This document shows positions 1 through 12,473 of a stretch of DNA of 64,000 nucleotides, in pieces (position 1 is the first letter of the stretch; every line of letters begins with the position of its first letter). The stretch lies in contig FWCC01000087.1 in the NCBI GenBank assembly GCA_900169235.1, positions 62,001 through 126,000 of the forward strand, given 5' to 3'. The position numbers were made by a program, and so were the translations under genes. The notes beneath the pieces were generated by a model, which had not been told where the DNA came from, did no database searches, and was given only the letters and a program-made list of their open reading frames with translations. The DNA comes from Zarea fungicola. Lineage: Eukaryota; Ascomycota; Sordariomycetes; Hypocreales; Cordycipitaceae.

Positions 1-442
1 TCGGACAGCTGATTCCTCTGATTGCAGGCTGCATGGGGTCAGCTCTAGTTGTATGGAAAATTGTCATGCATGGACTGTTTGTGAAGAAACGCTGCGTATA
101 TCTGTTTGGGTTTCATCTGTGATTTCAATAGGTTTGGGGGCGAAATGTTTATATTTAGCGAGACTGTGGTCGAATTTCATTGTTTTGGATATACCATGAG
201 ATATCAGATGATGAGATGGATATGCATAATGATCAACTATGATGAACTTCTTTGTTTGGCAATCAAAAGCGAGTTCCCGCTCGCGGAGCTGTGACTGTCT
301 ACCAGCAGGAAACAGTAGCAAGGTGAAGAAGCCCCGCCATCAGGACTGCCCCGCGGTGACGACAGGCTGCTCCGGGTTCGGCCAGGCCAGAAAGTCTTCC
401 CGTCAAACATGATTCCCTTTTTTTTTCCTGGTGACCAATATA

Positions 443-462
443 CCTTGATTGATCAACCAAGG
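443..462. promoter_or_regulatory. Near-perfect 20-bp palindrome in the HIS5 promoter
   Basis: The arms CCTTGATTGATC and GATCAACCAAGG pair with one mismatch around a central GATC. It lies about 40 bases before the TATA-like box and overlaps the CPC1-like heptamer. A binding role is inferred from symmetry and position only. Confidence 0.3.
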
Positions 463-500
463 AGTCATATTCTCTGGTAAACCCCGCAGTAAATTTACTG

Positions 501-508
501 TATATAAA
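501..508 (+). promoter_or_regulatory. TATA-like box of HIS5
   Basis: TATATAAA lies 127 bases before the HIS5 start codon, a spacing that would leave a leader of roughly 100 nt. It is the only strong TATA match in the 200 bases upstream. Confidence 0.4.
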
Positions 509-634
509 ATAATATATCTCTCACCTCAGAATCGGCAACAATCTTGCGCCCTCCTTTGCTCAATCCCTCTGCGCGCAGAGAAAAATCGACTTCCTCCTGC
601 CCTCCACTTCAATCAATAATCAAATCGTTGCACG

Positions 635-1928
635 ATGACGGCGTTTAAACTCGCAACCTGCGCGCGGCCCAACATTCTGGCCCTAGAGCCATACCGTTGT
701 GCTAGAGAGTAAGCCTCCCTCCCGCACATATCCTTCATCCATCCCCCAATCGTCAAATCCCCTCCCTTCCAAGCTAACAAGCCCCAGCGACTACAAGGAC
801 GACGGCACAAATGTCCTCCTCGATGCCAACGAAAATGCATTCGGTCCATCTCTCACTCCCTCCGCCGTCGCCTCCGCCAACTCTGCTTCCCCCTCCGTCG
901 ATATCGACTGGCTCGGCCTCCACCGCTACCCAGACCCTCACCAGCGCGACCTCAAACAACTCCTCTGCAACCTCCGCAACACCCACACCCACACTACCAA
1001 GACCCTCACCCCCGACAACCTCTTTGTCGGCGTCGGCTCCGACGAGGCCATTGATGCCCTCATCCGATGCTTCTGCGTCCCCGGCCGCGACAAGATCCTC
1101 ACATGCCCGCCCACCTACGGCATGTACTCTGTCTCTGCGCAGGTCAACGATGTATCCCTCGTTAAAGTCCCGCTGCTCCCCGCGCCCACCTTTGCGCTTG
1201 ACGTGCCCGCCATCAGTGCAACCCTCTCCGCGCCGGGCAGCGAGCACATCAAGCTCGCGTATCTGTGCTCGCCCGGCAACCCCACGGGCTCCCTCCTCGC
1301 CAAATCCGACATTGCGCAGATCCTTGCCCACCCGACCTGGAACGGCGTCGTCATCGTCGACGAAGCGTACATCGAATTTGCGCCCGAGAACGCCTCCGTG
1401 GCGGAGCTCGTCACCGAGTACCCAAACCTCGTCGTCATGCAGACCCTTTCCAAGGCGTTTGGCATGGCCGGTATCCGCCTCGGCGCTGCGTTTGCCTCGG
1501 TCGAGGTGGCGAGCATCCTAAACAACCTCAAGGCACCGTATAACATCTCTAGCCCCACGAGCGCGCTGGCGGCGGCGGCAGTGGGCGACCAAGGGCTGGC
1601 GGTGATGCACAGTAATTTGGCAAAGATTGTTGCACAGCGGGGGAGGCTCGTGGCGGAGCTGCCCAAGGTCCCTGGCGTTGGTAGGCTAAGAGGTGGCACG
1701 GAGAGTAACTTTTTGCTGTATGAGATGCTTAATGCAGCCGGCCAGCCGGATAATGAGGTGGCGCACAAGGTCTACTCTGTGCTGGCCGAGAACCAAGGCG
1801 TAGTGGTGAGGTTTCGCGGCAAGGAGCCCGGCTGCCTCGGTTGTCTCCGTATTACTGTAGGTACAGAGGAGGAAGTATCTCGCTTCCTCGTCTCACTGAA
1901 GCATGTCTTGGCTCAAGTCAGAAGCTAG
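635..1928 (+). CDS. HIS5: Histidinol-phosphate aminotransferase
   Basis: This PLP enzyme moves the amino group from glutamate to imidazole-acetol phosphate in histidine synthesis, in the cytosol. Two exons (635-708, 788-1928) give 404 residues, normal for fungi. The intron (709-787) has a GTAAGC donor and a GCTAAC branch site; using the CCCAG acceptor joins the N-terminal EPYRCARD stretch to DYKDDGTNVLLDANENAFGP, the family's usual sequence. A slightly earlier AG at 780-781 would add two residues. Visible motifs are the GSDEAID loop, DEAYIEF, and TLSKAFGMAG, whose lysine near residue 247 should carry PLP. The start at 635 is the first ATG after the TATA-like box and keeps the conserved N-terminus. 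The gene converges on the mannosidase gene downstream. Confidence 0.96.
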
Positions 1929-2322
1929 GTAAGCATCAACCAGTGCGTGCAAAAACCATAGATTACAAGAATGGATGCATAAAAGAAAAGTGCATTGATA
2001 TAAAAAGTCGAAAGTATAAGGGACTTTAAATATTAATCCAATATGTGCCATTGGGCAATTCATACCAGGCTATGCTATCTTTTTTGTAGTAGTGTCTATC
2101 CAAAGAGCCACCAGCGATCAAGCTTGTCGATGCGAGGTGCATGGTCTTTTGCTGTCAATTGGGTACAATTATCTAGAACAAATTCTTGAACCGCGTCCCC
2201 CACATGACGAAAACCAATTCTATGCGGTCGTAAAACAACCAAAAGAGACAAAATTCATAAAAGCGTTAAACTCATAAAATCATGAAAAGCACTGTTAGCA
2301 ATACGGCGCAGAGCCGTGGCTC
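1929..2322. other. Intergenic, shared 3' region
   Basis: This short AT-rich spacer lies between two convergent genes and presumably holds both 3' ends. I see no gene in it. Confidence 0.6.
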
Positions 2323-4288
2323 TTAAAGCAGCCAGGTTACCATGACCGCGCCAAAGGCGCAAGCCATGGCAACGGGAACATGGCTGCCAAGGCCGGAGGC
2401 GGAATTGGACCCGGTGGGCGACGGCAACGTAGCTATACTGTGTGTTAGACCAGAGGAAAAAGGTAGCCCAGCGCCTGGGTTTGTGTAGTTGGGCATTGAG
2501 AAGAAGGTGGAGATGGAGGGATAGGATGTGGGCGCGGTAAACGAGAGAGTAGGCTCAAGGGTCAGGGTAATGTCGGTGGCGGTAGAATATGTCGTGGCTG
2601 TGCGCGAGGTGCAAGACGTCGACGTTGGTAACTCACTACTTTTAGTGTTCGAAGTCTCGCTCGCCTCGCTCGCAGTCGGGGTATCAGTCGGTGATGACGC
2701 CGTCGAAGTAATAAACGTGGATGACTCTGAGCTGCTACCGTTGATGGGGCCCTCGGATGTGGACTCAGGTGTAGTAGTGCTGGGTTCTTGTGTGGAGGAA
2801 CTGGAAGTAGGTGCTGGAGTGGAGGTAGAATCAGATGAGGCTGTTGAAGGAGGGGTAGATGCAGTTGTGGGAGTAGAGGTTGAAGTCGAGTCAGACGTAC
2901 TGGTAGTAGTAGTAGTCGTCGTCGTCGTCGTCGGCTTGGGGTCCTCTCGGTTGGGGTCGACAGCTGGGAAGGAGGCGTCGGATACGCGAGTGATACCGTT
3001 GCCTTGCAAGGGAGGGGCGGCTGCTTCGATGAGCAGGCCTTGGACAGCACCAAGAGCGTTCATCTGCGGGCCGAGATTGGTGATTCCGTCAAACCCGCCA
3101 GTGGACCACTTCATACCGCATTGAGTACCAGATTGGCCGCCTTGGCAAGATTGCGCCGCAGCCTTGGCTGTGGGAATCAGCCAGCCAGCAACCTTGGAAC
3201 GAAGCGAAGGGAGCATGACGGCGCTTTTCCACATGAGGTCGGCAAGATAGCCCTTGAAGGTGCTCATGTCGGCATTGCCCTTGAAGCAAGAGTCGATTGA
3301 CTCGCATGCGCCCTCATACATGACGTTTTTACTATCGCCATCGGTATAGAAGAACCAGTCAGCACCGTCGAGGAGCTTTTCGGCGCGATCTGCCCACTCC
3401 GCCTTGCCGGTATGGTTGGCCATAACGGCGGCACCAGACAGATAAATGCCACTAAGATATGTAAATGATGCTGGGTTGACCTGCTTGCATTGCGTGCGAA
3501 TGTCGACACCATCGTAAACGTGATAGTTGTCATGGTCGATGAGATTGTGGTCCCAAGACCAATCCCAGATTTTCTCAGCCCATTGGACATACATGTCGTC
3601 ATTTGTGGCGCGAGCGAGACGAGCCGCAAGTTGGAAGAAGCCACCATTGCTAATGGAGTTCTTGTAGTTAAGGCCATTCGGGTTGCTTGCTAGGATCTGC
3701 CAAAAGACGCCACCATCGCAGTTTTTAGTGTCCCAGCGGGACTCAAGCCAATTGAAGACATTCTTGCTAATGTCGAGCCAAGAGGGGAGGTCCTTATTGG
3801 GCTGGGGGAGGTTGATTTCGGCGGCTGTAAGGACAGCATTGCCCCAAAAGAAGAGATCATCGTTGCCTTCTTCATCAGCATGCTCTGGAGGGAGATAGTT
3901 ATTGTCGGGGCCGAGATTGACCTTGGCTAGGAGAGCCTGGATGATGACATCGTTATAGCTAGGGTCCTTGGTGACGTGATAGTAGTCGATCATGAGGCCC
4001 CAGAGGGCACCCGCCACCCACCAGTAGTATGGACGTTGGACATTTCCGACGGCTTTAGGGTCAGATAATGAGACGTTTCCCGTGTAGTATGCCATTGTGT
4101 CATGGGCAATAGTGGCAGCGACATTACGGATGGATCCTGATGCCTCACATGTTAGCTGCAAGTCAATAATGGATGGTGAGATTATCCTGGAATTGAGACC
4201 TACTGGTGTCGTCGACATCTAGGCTCTTGGGTCGCACGACGGTAGCAGAGACCCATCCGAGAGAATAAAGGAGGAGAATCGACTTCAT
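2323..4288 (-). CDS. DFG5: GPI-anchored GH76 alpha-1,6-mannosidase (Dfg5/Dcw1 family)
   Basis: Dfg5/Dcw1 proteins act at the cell surface and are thought to link GPI-anchored mannoproteins to wall glucan. Exon 1 (4288-4204) encodes a signal peptide (MKSILLLYSLGWVSA). An intron (4203-4137) with a GTAGGT donor and GCTAAC branch leads to exon 2 (4136-2323), giving the usual LDVDD...SIRNVAATIAHD start of the mature domain. The total is 632 residues. The GH76 domain covers roughly residues 35-420, with PYYWWVAGALWG and a NDD pair in EEGNDDLFFWGNAV that matches the family's tandem catalytic aspartates. A Ser/Thr-rich stalk follows, with a run of threonines encoded by a trinucleotide repeat, then a hydrophobic GPI tail. 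An in-frame ATG at 4303 would lengthen the signal peptide by five residues. Confidence 0.93.
2905..2936 (-). repeat. Trinucleotide repeat encoding a threonine run
   Basis: On the coding strand this is a run of ACG then ACT codons giving about ten consecutive threonines in the wall-stalk region of the GH76 protein. Such runs change length easily, so stalk length may vary between strains (inference). Confidence 0.75.
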
Positions 4289-4303
4289 CCTGATGAGTAG
4301 CAT

Positions 4304-7300
4304 ATGAACGCGGCACGAGCGAGTGGCAGAATGCGACGCTGTAGGGGCAAGTAGCACGCTCTGTGTCGAGACGGGTGGTGTGAAGACAATGCAAAGAAGC
4401 CAATTGGATAGGAATAAAGAGCAAAAGAAACGAGGATTTGATGTAATGCGAGTAGAGGATATGTATAAGTGACGTAAATTGATTGCTGTAGCGCAAAAGC
4501 AAGATACAGCGATATGGGGTGAAGCTGTAATAGGCGCCGACTTGGGCCAGGGAAAGAACAGGCCTGCAAAATTGGCCAGGCGGCAGTGAACAGAGAGACT
4601 GAAGGATATGAACAAAGCATGCACAAAGAATATATCCAAAGAAATGAAATGCAAAATGAAAGAAGGAAAGCAGAAAGCTCAGGCCTGCCTTTAAAAGAAC
4701 TATAAAAAGGCTCAAAAAGGAAAACAAACGAAAGAAAAGAAAAACCACCAAAAAAGGTTCAACGTGGAATAAGAGATGGCAGGGAAACCGAAGGCTGGTG
4801 AATACGAAGACCCGCCTTTTGGGTCGTCTTGCAACGCTGCAAGGCGCTTGGAGCGGAGGACGAAGAAGAAAACAAAAAGGGGCACCAGGTTTGAGAATCG
4901 TCTGTGAGATTGGTTCAGAAATAGAAACTGTTTTTTTAGGTCGAGTCTGATACGAAAGCAACAAGAGCCAGTCATGCATGCCAGACGAGCCAGCCACCCT
5001 TTAAGGGAAATGACGAATGGCAAAACAGAGCTCTGAGTGGTTCGACGGACTTGTGCCCAACTACGTACACTGGCGTCGGAGGTGGACATATTTTTACTCG
5101 GAAAATTACTTTTTTTTTTCTAGGTATGAATCCGGTTCTGGTTCTATTCCCTCTACTGAGTCTATTGGATGGATCGAGACAGCCTTGGTAGGTTGAAGCC
5201 CATCTGGGTATCCCGTACTAGGTGGATACAAGAGGGGGCTTGCCAGCTGGAGCTATGAATAAGGCAAGATGGGGTAACAGAAAACAACAGCCGCGGCAGC
5301 ACGGGGAAACAAATGGCGCCAGATTGAGGGAATACGTTCCTGAATGTAGGGGTGTGGTGGCGAATGGCGGCGCTACAGATGCAATGTATTGACTGGCCGT
5401 GTGTACCTATCCCATTACACTGGTAACAGTGGTAAGCAGCGGGCGGTTCCAAAAGAACCGGGAGAGTGGATTCTATTCGACACTCTATGAAAAGTTGGCA
5501 AACGGCTAACTAAAGTTGGGAGTCCAATGAGACAAATCTCTCTCGATACGAGCAAAGAAGCGGCTGGGTTGGCACCTGTACACGTTGTCTGTGCCTGCTG
5601 CTATGCCTTATCCTGGAATGACACTGGAAAAATTCTGCTGGGGTAACACGTAGCTACTGCCACCAATTTCCCATGAACTGGTAATATGCATCGGTGAGAT
5701 CTACTAATATGGTGGCTGCGGGTTGCCGTGACACATGAAAGCCTAATCCCCCAAAGGAGATTCATGAAATGTATGATGACATTCTAGTCATCCATTTCCG
5801 TGTTGTACTACAAGCGCTAGAAGCAAAGCGCTCTTGAAATTGGCATATAGCAATGAATGGATCATTGTTATTGGCTTTAACCCTGCACACAGGTTAAAGC
5901 CTGCCTACCAACCACTGCGTTATCATGCTTACAGCTTGCCCGCCTCTTCGTTTCTTGGTGCAAGGTTTATACAGGTAACCAGTTGGTTAAACATAACCAC
6001 TGGCCCACTGATGGCGGCGTTACAGGGCGGTTAGCCAAACCTTGCTCTTCTTGCCAGACACATAGAGAAGCCTTCTCAGCCAGTGGATAAGCCAACTAGT
6101 TAGAAGCTTCAACAGAGACCATTTTTATTTAACCCCACCAGCCAGTTACCACCCTAGTTACTGGCCGCTAACTAGCTGGCCCTGTTTTGGCCAAACGACG
6201 TCGGTACGGGCGGCGTAGGGAGATGGACCGGCCGGTGGAGGCAAAGCTGCCAGGTTAAGAACCGCTCATCTCCATCTCCAGCACCAACAGCAAAGCAGGG
6301 CCTATCAATTCACTCATATTTTTTTGTTTAAACCCCATTAACCCACAATATTAACCCTTTGCTTGGTGTGGTTGGTGCGCGCTGAAATGTCTCTCTTCAA
6401 GACTCCCGTATCATGCATGCAAGCCTCCGAAACTCTCCTAATTCTGGCACAGTAGCGCCAAGGAGCAAAACGCACCGCGACATGAAGTCTCCATATCGGC
6501 CCATCTGATCGTATCATAAAGAATGGACGCATCAACAAGCCTTTGTTTCAATGCTAACCTTCCAGCTCAGCTGAATCATACACCATTCTTCAACCGCCCC
6601 TGAATGGCATCTTTTCAGCATCTGCCAAGTCAAACACGTAGCGAGCTTTCTTTCTCCTTCCGTTTCTATCCGAATATTTACTTCTTTATTACTACTGGGC
6701 TTCAACACAGTAACCAAGCAAGTTAGCACAGCCTAGTACATAGGTGCTCCACACACAAAATCACTAGTCTCAGTACCCAACCGCCTGCCAAGTGCAAAGA
6801 AAAGACCAAGCCAAAAAAAAGAAAAAAAAATAGGAAAAAAAGAAAATAAAATGGCGTTAAGGTTTCCGAACCCTTGCTCTCATGCTCGCATGTACGAGTT
6901 GGCTGGGAGGGGCTGGCCTGCTTGCCCAGCTAAAGGCCGAATGGCTAGAGATTGTTGGCTGTGGCATCTCGACCACTTTCTGGTCCTGCTGACGACAGCC
7001 GAGCCAACTAGTTTGAGCAACAATGCGAAAGTGAACACCTACACAGTACAACTGGATTGAAACTGTTCCATGCCACGGGCGATTTGCAGGTTTAGGTCAA
7101 GCTGCCTCCCCCGTGTGCTCCGTACAACGTCTGACATGCCCAACCTTGTGAGATAGCTAACCACTTTCACGGGCTGCTTTAATCGGTTTGTCTACTCTGT
7201 ATCCCGCCATGATACAAAGCTTCCAAACAAGGCCGTCCGAGACGATATACCACAGCCACCCCTAATTCCTTGTGAATACGGCGTGACTTGCATGCCGCAG

Positions 7301-9516
7301 CCTGGTTAGTTGCATGGCGTTATACCTCAAGCATGACACAACCCGCTTGCCTGCATCTCCCCCGCATAATCATCCTTAGACTGACGAGTACTTCTACACA
7401 GCGAAAGCTCCGGTTTCGTTTCCAGGCTCGGAGTTAGACAATACATGGATTTGCCTCCGACCACCATGCAGTAGTTCCAGGCGGTCTATTGTTCTAAGTA
7501 CTATATCTACCCCAGCTGCCTAATGACACACCCAAGAATGGCCGTACTTTTTGTTTATCACTCGAATTTATCGATCCTTCGAAGAAGTGTTAGTGAGAGT
7601 CGTGCTAAAATTTCTATGCTTGCCAGGGTGAGGTCTGTACCAGTCCTGCCTCGGGTATTTGAGCGACCGCGTATGGGTCAAATAATTTGGTTCAAGTACT
7701 GTTTGGCATGCCGTGAACTATTGCGAGGGCTTTGACAAATTGGGTTGTCCTCCGTATTTCCAGAAATATGTGGCGTGGTGGGGTAGAAGCCCTGTTACCT
7801 CGACCGGCCATCGCCATCCCAGCTGAGCGTCACTTTCCGTTTTCAACTTCTGTACAAACACGTCTTAAAGATAGAGAAGCACCACAAAAACTATTGCTAC
7901 CAAAAACCTTGCAGCTAAAGAGGGCCTGTTCCCGAAAGATGTTCGCCCTAGCAAATTTATGATTGGCACACCACAAGCGTACAGACAATCTTGAACAAAA
8001 TCCTGCCAAGTTGACGAATAAACATGGAAGCTTTCAAGCGGAGCAATGACATCAATGGGAGGTGATAAATAGCGATTTGGAATTGGTTGCAACGTTTGTT
8101 CGATCTGTGTTTCCGCTTCCTTCAAATGCTCCTCCGTCTACGATATCCAAGAGGCTCTGATGGGTATTGAGAGCGAGTTCTGAGCCTGTTTGGTAGACTG
8201 GATAAAATAAATAACTATGTAGGTTTTTACCAACTTCTTCCTAATATAAAATTAAGCATGAGCTGCGTTTATGGGGCTGGTAAGAGAGGACAATTAGTCG
8301 TCGGAGTGAAACCAAATCATCAAGTCAAGGTGGTTTGCTTGTGGCTTTTACATATTAATAAATGTCTTCACGAGCTGCGAATCCTCTACCCACCTTATCT
8401 GACAATACCAATGGATAAAAATTATTTTCATTTCAGTATGGATAACTGTGTTCTTCGTCTTGTGTATTAGGAATCAGACAACTACTTAAAAGTTCTTAGA
8501 ATATATAAAAATGCCACTCACTTCTAGCTAGGTGACCCTACAGACTTTCTTCTGCTGTAAGACTTCAACATTTGCCATTGAATTCATATTTAATACGAAT
8601 GCAAAATCCACATCAATTGTATTCGCTGGCTGAGCGGGGCTGATCACGGCATCGCCTCATCATCTCGGTAGTTTTATAATGACCTGATTTTGCGACATTA
8701 AAATACTAGTAAACACGAAATTATTCCTGTCTAATCTCATACGTGCCATCTCACCAATAAAATTAGCCCAAGCTGACTGAAAGAAACCACCGTGCTAACC
8801 AGCCGTTAATTCATCTAGACGTAGTGAAATCTGTAGTTATGCGGCGCCACTTGTTCAGCTGTTCTATTTTTATCCTGCATATACGCTGCCTCACCGCCTA
8901 CAGCGGCTCTCATTTGCCCGACGATACTAGTATAAGCAAAAATTGTCTCGCAGACTTAAGACTGTGAAATGTTTTTTTTTCTCAAAAAAAGGTGGTTTAA
9001 ATCTTTGTAAGTAGGAGAGGAATGATGTGCTTGTCGGTTGCCAAATAGAAATGCCCAACAAGCAGGCATATGTTACTACATACTTTGCTGAACCCTGGCC
9101 ATTGAATAAAACCGGAAGAAATGCCTAGACTCCTTGTCATGAATATAATAACTACCCAGAAAAAACACACAAAATACCACCAATTGACAATTCCAACTCA
9201 AACGCCGATGCAAGCCTTTTCAAAGGCTGCGTAAATATGCGTGGGGGTATAAAACGTTTCTCTCCAAACGGGCCACATACCCATGCCCTGGCCAGGTTGA
9301 CCACCTCAGTCCAAATTACCACCACATGACCGTCGTCTATTTTCTTGACTTTTCGCTCAGTGTATAAAATCTCTTACAATCGTCAGCTGCCTGTGTGCGC
9401 GTCCATCCGCCTCGATTAGGGAGTCAGTATCGGGACGTCATTGATCTGCTGTCTCAAGGTCGTGATATGCTGAGAATATGCCATTTTAACTCGCGTCGTG
9501 AAAGCTCCAGCCGATC
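4304..9516. other. Long gene-poor region (5.2 kb)
   Basis: I support no gene here. The first 800 bases are very pyrimidine-rich on the minus strand and are probably the leader and promoter of the GH76 gene. The rest has only short open frames with no family resemblance and no consistent splice pattern. A cluster of dyad elements lies at about 5975-6185 (listed separately), and one protein-like but unplaced minus-strand frame lies at 7865-8125. No transposase or terminal repeats were seen. Confidence 0.5.
5979..6180. repeat. Cluster of CAGTTA/TAACTG inverted repeats
   Basis: At 5979-6005 arms close to CCAGTGGTTA pair across about four bases with one bulged base. At 6141-6180 GCCAGTTA, GTTACTGGC and TAACTAGCTGGC form overlapping imperfect dyads, and a further CAACTAGTTA occurs near 6090. 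The core resembles Myb-type recognition sites (CAGTTA), but function is unproven. Confidence 0.3.
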
Positions 9517-10457
9517 CTACAGGAGAAGAGCTGCAAATATGGTACTCGCTGCACCAACAACAGCCGTCCAGGCCTGGACAGCTTGTTTGCTAGCCGCACT
9601 CTTTGGTGTGTCGGAGGGTAGGAACAACAGCGCCGTGTTCTGAGTAGGGGCCATTGATAAATCCACCGATATATCCTCCTCGCCCGTTGGTTTGGGGATG
9701 TCGGCCAATGTCAGGACGCCGAATTGAACATCAGTGCCGGTAAGTGTTGACGTCCATGAGATTTCGGTAGGGCCTGTGATGTGGCCGTTTTTGTATCCAG
9801 ATTTATAGCTCGAGTACCCTGAGCACGTTGCAGCTGTCCGTCCGTCAAGCGCACATTGTATGTTAGCGATGCTGTGAAGACATGGTTAGCTTCAATACTT
9901 TAAAACCAACGCCAGCAGGGAGTAGCAAGTGGCCTTACAAGGTAGAGGTGAATGTGCCATGAAACTCGACCGTTTTGGGGCCTTCAACGATGATAAATGG
10001 AAATTCGAGGGCGAGATTGCAGGCTTGATTCGGGTCCTTGGGACAGAATATTGTATATGCAGTGCAGTTTCTAGCGTCATCCTGCAATATGTAGCAGTTA
10101 GCGACTATCCTTGAGCTCGACAGCAGGCGAGAAAGAGAAAGTGGAACGATGTAAACATTAGTCCCAACGTACAGATGAGATGATGCTGCCTCGGAGTGCA
10201 GACCAAGCTGACTTGTCGTAATATGGCAGGAATATGGGAGCTGTCGTGATGGGCCCCGAAGACATAGCAGTGTTTTTTGTATTTGGCAGAGGTGAAATAG
10301 CTGGCGTCAGATTGGGAACCTTTGTCGAGACCGCTGTCGAAGCCGGGGCCATTATCGTCGGTGTCGGTTGACTGCTGCCAGAGTCTACCGTTGCGCCGCA
10401 AAGCGCGGCGAAGTTCACTAGCAGCACCACAACAGTACTGCGGCGAGCAGCGGCCAT
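9517..10457 (-). CDS. Secreted GPI-anchored protein, copy 1
   Basis: A small wall or surface protein of unknown function, 260 residues in three exons (10457-10173, 10081-9939, 9871-9517). Introns 10172-10082 and 9938-9872 have GTACGT and GTAAGG donors; the first has a GCTAAC branch. The N-terminus is a signal peptide (VVVLLVNFAALCGA), followed by a Ser/Thr/Pro linker. The core has FLPYYDKSAWSALRGSI, then TIFCP, a central VEGPKTVEF segment and two later cysteines (QCALDG, TCSG). The end (AWTAVVGAASTIFAALLL) is a typical GPI signal. The same core order recurs in the protein at 18541-19339, so the two look like diverged paralogues. Exon 1 and the C-terminus are clear; the middle exon rests on phase and cysteine spacing. 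Confidence 0.78.
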
Positions 10458-12473
10458 GATCGACGAGTTGGCAAGGCCACAGTGATGCCAGTTTCGGACC
10501 TTCTTTCGCAGGTCGGCGGAGGCGGGCAGTCTGTGCTGCGTGTCGATCGCAGACGGATCAATTGCAGGGAGTGGCAGCCGCCAGTGATGGGCGCTTCTGG
10601 GCCGTGTAGAAGAAAGTTGCTACGCTGGTAAGGCGCCCATGGACAACAAAGAGAATGATGCTGTTCTTCAATAACAAGGGATGACTTCCACGAAATGAGG
10701 TGGGGGATTTGTGTTGGTAATATACCTAACCTAGGGTCAAGATGCGCCCGCCAGGGCGGCCGATGCCTGCACCGTCCCTTTGGCTTGGCCTCTTTTCTGT
10801 TTTATTTCATTTACGGGCAAGAAAGTCTTGGGGGCTCTTGGCAAATTGGGTCTAGCAAGTGGTGCCGCCTTTGCAAAGTGGTTTGTTAGTGTCTTGGCAC
10901 TGAGACGTTGGGTGGTACGGGTTTTTGGCAAGAATAGTACCAGTAGTGCTCGGTTTCGCGGTAGTGTTACGGGACAACACCGAAAGCAGTTTGTAAACGA
11001 ACCATATTTGAGTGGCGGATGTATCCATGCATTTTGGCGATAACTTGGAAAATGTCTTGGCTCCGGCTGGGCTCGTTTTCCATTGTTGGCTTGGCCGTTT
11101 CCCCCCTCACTAGCAGAGCCAGTTGGTTGGTTGGTGCGCATGAGCTTCGTTGCGCGAATAGGGGTCTCGGCAACCCTATTATTAGTGACGTTTTGCCAAG
11201 GCGAGTCACAAGCCGGTTCTTGCATGTGTTGGTACCAGAAATTGCAAGCAATAGAATCCATCGCTATAACATGTTTCATCGTAAATAAGCACCAATTCTA
11301 GCATGGGCATCTTCAGCCCAGCGTGCCGAAGTTCCGTTGTTGGTGTAAGCGAACCGCGTAAGCCGGGAGCTTTAAGCTGGCAGCATCCCTGGGGTTGCGG
11401 CTACGGAGTGATAGATGAAGATGTGGTGGCAACCTTTGCGTAAGCTGCAGGCGGTGCATTTGGAGGGAAATTGAAAAGATAAGGTATGTATATTTTTGGC
11501 TTATTTTTATGGTTGTGAAGTTTCTTTTCTTGCCGCTGTTCAACGCCATGATGCTCTCGGCAAAGCTGGTTTTGCCAACAAAGACCCTCAGACAAATCGA
11601 TCAAAAGAAATTCCTCAATTGCAAATACCTTGTGCTTCCTGCAATGGATTGCCTATGGCTGCCAAGACGCAGCTAGCGACTAGGTGGACCAGCCTCGCCG
11701 ACGAAGTGTCGCCGCTTTTGCACATCTGCCGAATTAACGTGTCTGCCAAGACTTTTTGCATGGCTTGCCAAGACTGCAACAGCGCTTCTGACAAAACTCC
11801 AACAGCACCAAGCATGTCACAGAAACGCCCGACAACGGTTACCTTCAGTGGCCGTAGACGCTTGATGGTTGGCCCGGGTAGCACCACCGTGCGCCTTGGC
11901 GGAGATTGTGCGTTGTGGTTTTCAAAATTGGACTTGTTCTTGCTCGGATCACCATGTAGCCAACTGTTGGTGGCACATGTGGTTGTTTTTGTGACTCCAC
12001 CAACAACTCGTCAAAATAGAGCTAACTAAGATGAGAACTGGAATGCGGCCGCTACAATGCTCCACATGCGTTACCTTGTGTCGCCGACCCAAGGATCCGA
12101 TCACTGGTTCATAACTGCTCCGAACCTAGTCATCAGATGACACTGTATTTATTCCGCTAGTTAATCGTATTCGCCGAGTTTCAAGCATATTAATATGTCA
12201 TAGCGAAACACCTGGTGGAGCACAAGGCGTGGAAGACACTGTTGCATCATAAATCATCTGAAAGCATAAAAAGGCATAAAAAAGCTGTCTTTCTTGCTAT
12301 CTTCGCCGAATAAGGCTGTCTATGTACATGTCAAGATTCGTAGTGGCAAATACCACCTTGTTGCCCAACAGTGCTCTAACCTAGGTAAAGTCTAGCTGCC
12401 TCATCAAGTCATTCTCCTCCAAACAAGATCATGGTAATAAGAAAATTGCCAATGGAAACCGCCCGACAACTGT
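10458..12473. other. Region with unassigned overlapping open frames
   Basis: Frames of 90-180 codons are open here on both strands at once (about 10737-11288 and 11496-12029), and none resembles a family I know. Opposed open frames in G-rich DNA are often chance. Because a decayed regulator lies next door, these may also be relics, but I cannot show that. Confidence 0.35.

Larger units (their letters stand above)
1..634. other. Intergenic region upstream of HIS5
   Basis: No gene is supported here. The last 200 bases carry promoter-like elements for HIS5, listed separately: a CCAAT pentamer at 435-439, a near-palindrome and a TATA-like box. A GGAGTCA heptamer at 461-467 is one base away from the TGAGTCA site used by Gcn4/CPC1-type amino-acid regulators; its use is inference. 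Confidence 0.6.

Noticed and set aside
774..1768. Long open frames on both strands inside HIS5
   Set aside because: They are low-complexity shadows (Ser/Pro- or Gly/Val-rich) of the strongly conserved aminotransferase frame.
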